Made by a program: the position numbers and the translations under genes. 64,000 nt of DNA, from positions 2,480,001 through 2,544,000 of the forward strand of contig MU271145.1 in assembly GCA_021432605.1 (NCBI GenBank), read 5' to 3'. The notes below the pieces were generated by a model, which ran no database searches, was not told where the DNA came from, and saw only the letters and a list, made by a program, of their open reading frames with translations. Within the stretch, counting starts at the first letter, position 1. Every line of letters begins with the position of its first letter. Below, in pieces: positions 59,570 through 64,000 of the stretch. The stretch is from Coniochaeta sp. PMI_546. Lineage: Eukaryota; Ascomycota; Sordariomycetes; Coniochaetales; Coniochaetaceae.

Positions 59570-62500
59570 TCACACGCGCTGATCAGCAAAATCGAGAACC
59601 TCGCAGTCATCCTCGAAGAAACCGTCCTCGTCCGTGTCGGCAGCCCTTCCGGGTCCCCGTCTGCGACGTGTCGTCACCACGATCTGCTCCGCGTCTCCGA
59701 CCTGGCGATACACCGTCTCCATCGCCGACGAGGGGAGGGCACGGAGGTCACCCGAGGCAATGTTGAATAGTTCATCTTCGGTGACCGCCGGCAGCCCCAG
59801 GTCAAGCTTCGTCGCGTTGATGGGCTGTCCAAATGCCCAGGCCTCTGCGATAGTCGGAGTTGCCACTTGCTGTTGCTGCTGCTGTTTTTGTTGCTTCTTC
59901 TTGGAGGACGGAGCTGTTGCGGTGTCATCCAACGTAGTGTTGGCGAGAAGCACAGACAGAGAAGTGCTTCCACCGTCCGCGCTGTCGCCGCCTTCCGTGC
60001 CCAATTCGTGTAGACCAACACGTCGGTCCGTGTGAAATGGCTGGTACGGAGCACTCGACTCGATCTCGGCCTGTGGGATAGCTGATCCAGTGTACGGCTT
60101 TTGATTCAAATACCGGTCGTTGAAGAGCCCAACGTTGTTGCCTAGCTCCAGTCCTTTCTCTGGAAGGTCCAGGTACTCGTCAGGGTCGATGTAAGCCCTG
60201 ACGGACAGCGAGAGCACATCGTCCGGCAGCTGGCGAAGCCTGAAGTCCGTGTATCGCGTGGGACGAGCTGTCCGGCTCTTGGCACCACCAGATGCCGTGC
60301 GCCGATTCCTCGAGGGGAACGTCCGAACCAGACCGTCGCCCAAGCCGAACAGATGGTGATTCTTCCGCCCCTTGATCCAGATGACGCAGGATGCCCCGTG
60401 AGCCGTCACCGCACCTGGTAGCGACACCCGCTTGTCGCCATTCTGTCGAAGCTGGTTGAAAGCGGCTTTACCCGTCATGCCAAGTGAATGACTGATTCCT
60501 GCGACTATCGCTTTCCCGCCGTAGGCAGCTCCTTCCACCAAGCCCGATCCCGTCAGCGCAGGTACATTCGAATTGCTGCGTCGTGGACGTGAGATCAGTG
60601 GTCCAGCAGCATTGCGAACGGAACTCAGAGCATTAGACGCCATGGCTACAGCCGAAGGACTAGCCTCGCCACCACCGGCATGGCCCTCCCCCTCCTTATT
60701 TCTCCGCCGAGGAGGTGGCCATGTGAAAGCGCTCGACGGCAGGTCGAATAAGTGGACCGTACCCCTCTCCGTGACCATCGCGGCCCGCTCGCCGTTCGGT
60801 CTTGTCCAGGCAACATCGACCACGCGCGCCACAGTCATCCGAGAGAACTGGGCGACTTGGCGGACACGCGGACTACCCGCTACCACGGTCGTTGGCGACT
60901 GGAGGTTCGACGACCTAGTGTGGTGGGTTCGCATGAGATCCCAGACAGTATGCACATCACCCTTGCTGCTGGCTGTGAAAAGTAGGAGGCCCGATGGAGC
61001 AAGCGAGAGAAAGCTGCATCCGTGAGGGACCTGAAATGTCACAACTGGATGTAGTGAAGACGAAGTGCTCAGCGAGTCGAGATCGAGGATCGAAATCAAG
61101 CCAGGTTCCTTTGGCATGGACGGCTGCGTCACCGCGCCATGAGTGGGTGGAAATTGTGCCGGATCCTGCCGCTGTGCATGAGCAGGCCCCCAACCCTGCG
61201 GTCCGTTAGGTGGTGAGCGACCAGGCACCTGGGTCGGCGGGTTCCAGTACTTGTTCCAAGCTGACCAACCCTGTTTACCAACCCATTTCGCCCCTTGGAT
61301 GAGCTCTTGTGTAGCATCGCGCATGATCTTGTTCATGACACTCTCCGACAGCGGCAAGTCTACCTCTGAGTTGATGGGAGGGAGTTGGGGAGGAGTCATC
61401 GAGGCCAAACCAGGTGTCTTGCCATAACGTGGAACTGGAGGAGAAGCGCGCAGGGTAATTTGGGACTGCGGCGCTGCGGGGCAGTAAGCGAGCCATCTTC
61501 CGTTCAAAGTGTAGATGGCCGTCACAGGCTGCTGAGTTGGTTTGATCGGGAACTGGACGTTCCTCGGCCCTGCCGAGTCTTCTGCCTGAGCGTGCTGCAG
61601 CGTAGTCCAGACTTTGCCGAGACAGACAAATTGTATCGACTGCTCTGGAGGCACGATCATGTGGCGGTACACCCAGCACTCACCGGTGGTACCGGACGAC
61701 ACGATGATATTTGACCCATCGGCCTTGATGTTGAAAGCTCCGCTTGGCGGTGGTGGCTTGAAGATCGGACTTGTTATTGGCATACTGAGGGGCACCTTAG
61801 GCGCCTCAAGGAGTACCTGAACGAGTTTGTTGGTCTTCAAAGAATACACCTCCACAGCTGTCTGGTATGCCTCGATAAAGCCGGGGGTCGGCCTGGACCC
61901 TCCGCCTTCCCTGGCTCCCGTGTCCGGGTTTGCGTTAGAGATGGTTTCAGATCTGTCGGCGGATACGGCATCGTAGCCGCCTTCGACGTTGATCCCAGGC
62001 GTTAGCAAAGGGAGCGCGGGCCCATGGACGACGACTGCCACCAACGGGAACACATCTGCGTTCTGCGCAGTCCAAGGAAGTATTTTGGCATAGTAGACAC
62101 CTCCTCGCAGCCCTTTCAGACTGGCAATGTGGTCCAGACCTCGCCGCCCGATCGCGTGTACCTCCAGGCCTCCTTCGTAGCCCGCCAGGGCCACGTTGCC
62201 CTTTCCAGGGGCGTGGTCGACGTTCAGACACGAGAGGGTATCGAACCCGAAGTAGTACCCGCGCTCGCCTGCCTTCAAGCCTGACTGCGGTTGAATATCG
62301 AAGTTGTCGATATTCGTGACGCCATAGAAGTGCGCCTGCGGCTGATATGGCAGTGGTGGATTTGGACTACCCCGCTGCTGGGCGAAATGAGATTGCATCG
62401 AGCTCCTTCTGGCAGCCGCGGCCGCCGAGCTGCCGGTTCTCGTGTGTAGGTCCGGGGGCGAGAAGCGAGTCTCGGACTGATAACTCAGGGGATGTCTGCC

Positions 62501-63162
62501 AAGCATGTTTGGCGGTGAGGCGGCAGCAGGAGACGCGCCAAACGATGGATGAAAATTCGCGGGTCGCGGCGAAGACCAGCCGGATGGTGGCCTCGGATCC
62601 TCATATGATGAGGGCTGCGTAGGGGGGGAGTCCCCCATTAGACTTATAAGGTTTCCTGGGGAGCCTGCCATTCCAGCTGGGGCTCCTTTGGTCCAGTCCT
62701 TCATGCTAGGCGATGCACTCGTTGCAAAGGAGGTTGTGGAGACAGCATCCAGCAGAGGAGATGCGCGTGATGGGCCATTCGAGGAGGGATATGAAGGCTT
62801 CAGATCGGGAGACTGGAATGATGGAGGAGGCGAGGGGACAGGAGAAGGACCCCGAGGGCTGTCCTTTGGGCTTTCCCTGTCGTTGCTTCGGGTTTGTCAG
62901 TAAGTTTGGGAGCTTTGAGGAGGGAGATTGGTGATAACATACGTGAATTTGGGCGCATGCTTTGTCACCTCAGCCGCGACCCTTCCTTCTTTGCCATTCT
63001 TCTTGTCCTTCTTCGAGGCTGCCGCAGCGAGAGTCAGCAATGCCTTTCAGGTGAATTGGGTTCCAGCATTCGAAATGATCGGCTGCTTCACTGCGGAAAG
63101 TAGCTCCGCTCGCTTGCAAGTAAAGCTAGTTGCAAAGGAACTTGAAGCTACTTACAGGGCAT
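59570..63162 (-). CDS. BCAS3-like WD40 protein, 3 exons with a 7-nt first exon
   Basis: Exons 63162-63156 (ATGCCCT), 63018-62943 and 62876-59570 join in frame for 1129 residues. Introns are 137 bp (GTAAGT, GCTGAC branch, GGCAG) and 66 bp (GTATGT, ACTGAC branch, CGACAG). The N-terminus becomes MPSSKKDKKNGKEGRVAAEV and leads to a Ser/Pro-rich region. A WD40/PROPPIN-like propeller starts near residue 210 (GYYFGFDTLSCLNVDHAPGK, NVALAGYEGGLEVHAIGRRG) and includes SFLSLAPSGLLLFTASSKGD; a BCAS3-type C-terminal part follows, ending EDGFFEDDCEVLDFADQRV. Animal BCAS3 binds phosphoinositides and sits on phagophores with PHAF1; a role in autophagy here is inferred. The first in-frame ATG of the long exon (62704) is not the start, since 57 codons of clear coding sequence precede it. 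Confidence 0.85.
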
Positions 63163-64000
63163 GAATGACCCTGAGGAGAATAGGGGGCAGTTTCCTGCCC
63201 AGGCTCAGCCAGGGACAGTGCTGTTAGAAGAGAGTAGTGCTTATCGTGGGGTATAGCAGAACCTAAGGAGCAAGTTGAGAGTCGAGAAGAGGTGGCCGCA
63301 GATCTGTGGTAACCTGAAAGGTAACCTCAGCCGAAAGAAGTATCGCGTATCGACGTGAAGTGTCACGACTGAGCAGTTAGACTGAGCGACTGGTGACAGG
63401 TACGGGAGCAAGAGCTGTAGGTCACGGTACACAGCCGATAGATGATGCAAGAGGAACGAAATCGACGTAGCCGAAGGTTGGAGGACTCAAATAAGAGAGC
63501 CGGGATCTAAGAACAGGCGCAGCCGTGAGATTGAACGAGTCGTAATTGAGGGCAGCTTGAAACGTGATGGCCTAGACTCTAGAGAAGGAGAACAAGGGGA
63601 CTATAGCGCGAGATTACAGGAGAGTCGTTGCAAAGAGAAAGAAACACAGTGTCATAGGGGTATTAGTCAAGGCAGACAGAAGTGTGAAAAGGGCGTGAAT
63701 GTCGACAAGTGAGAGGGAATGACACGATGGGTGCTGTGCTGTTTTGGAAGAGGCGTGGGAGTCAAGAGATGCGTCGGACGTGACTCGAAGCCAGGACCGC
63801 GGTGACAAGCAAGAAGACCCTCTGACTGAGGGGAATGGGATCCGGATAAGACACGCAATGGCGGGGGGAACCCTTGTTGCTTGATAAAGGGAGCGGGTCC
63901 CGGGAAGCGCTGCAAGGAGTGCAGGGAGGGGTAGTCTAGTGTAGTAGGTCTGCTATATACCTCTACAGTACAGTACTGTTAAGGTACGTACAGTAGCAAA
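63163..64000. other. Promoter side of the BCAS3-like gene
   Basis: 840 bp to the window edge with no gene recognised. The last 60 bases carry short repeated TACAGTA/GGTACGTACAGTA motifs. Expected to hold the 5' leader and promoter of the BCAS3-like gene. Confidence 0.5.

Overview
The window reads as a stretch of a filamentous ascomycete (Pezizomycotina) nuclear genome, most likely a Sordariomycete. The support is intron style (mostly 50-140 bp, GTNNGT donors, CTAAC/CTGAC branch sites, YAG acceptors), GC-rich coding sequence, monocistronic genes on both strands and a set of clearly fungal orthologues. No bacterial operons, CRISPR arrays or recognisable transposons are visible. Species cannot be decided from the sequence.

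Layout, left to right: the 3' part of the SUMO E1 subunit AOS1 (+, 1-968); a fungal nuclear protein of unknown function (-, 2979-6648) whose frame stays open for about 280 codons past its TAG; a divergent promoter with CCAAT boxes; BMT5-like 25S rRNA methyltransferase (+, 8357-9367); a small tautomerase with Pro1 (+, 10353-10921); 3.7 kb without a gene; a YDR124W-like/DUF2841 gene (-, 14592-16653); 9.0 kb without a gene; a YCF1-type vacuolar ABC-C transporter of eight exons (-, 25668-31789); a YjbQ-family protein with an N-terminal membrane segment (+, 33097-33786); the CFIm25 cleavage factor (-, 34132-34993); an SLIP-GC-like large GTPase (+, 35995-39287); a PhyH-type dioxygenase fused to a SCA7 domain (+, 40339-41556); WDR70 (+, 41975-43705); a SNF2/STH1 remodelling ATPase (+, 44885-49438); an intron-containing tRNA-Val(CAC) (-, 50116-50207); coronin (+, 50475-52716); an unknown protein with Zn2Cys6-like cysteine spacing (+, 53536-54786); the splicing factor CWC22 (-, 55133-57847); DPM2 (+, 58408-58881); and a BCAS3-like WD protein (-, 59570-63162).

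Most genes are housekeeping: SUMO conjugation, rRNA methylation, 3' end formation, splicing, chromatin remodelling, GPI/N-glycan mannose donor synthesis, actin and autophagy. There is no metabolic cluster. Exon structures were built by hand; for every multi-exon gene the exon phases sum to one open frame ending at a stop.

The most interesting items are the dioxygenase-SCA7 fusion, which would link a putative Fe/2OG enzyme to a SAGA-type module; the in-frame continuation after the stop at 2979; the isolated DUF2841 gene in a 14.7 kb gene-poor block; the optional in-frame intron directly after the DPM2 start codon; and the two-start layout of the YjbQ gene.
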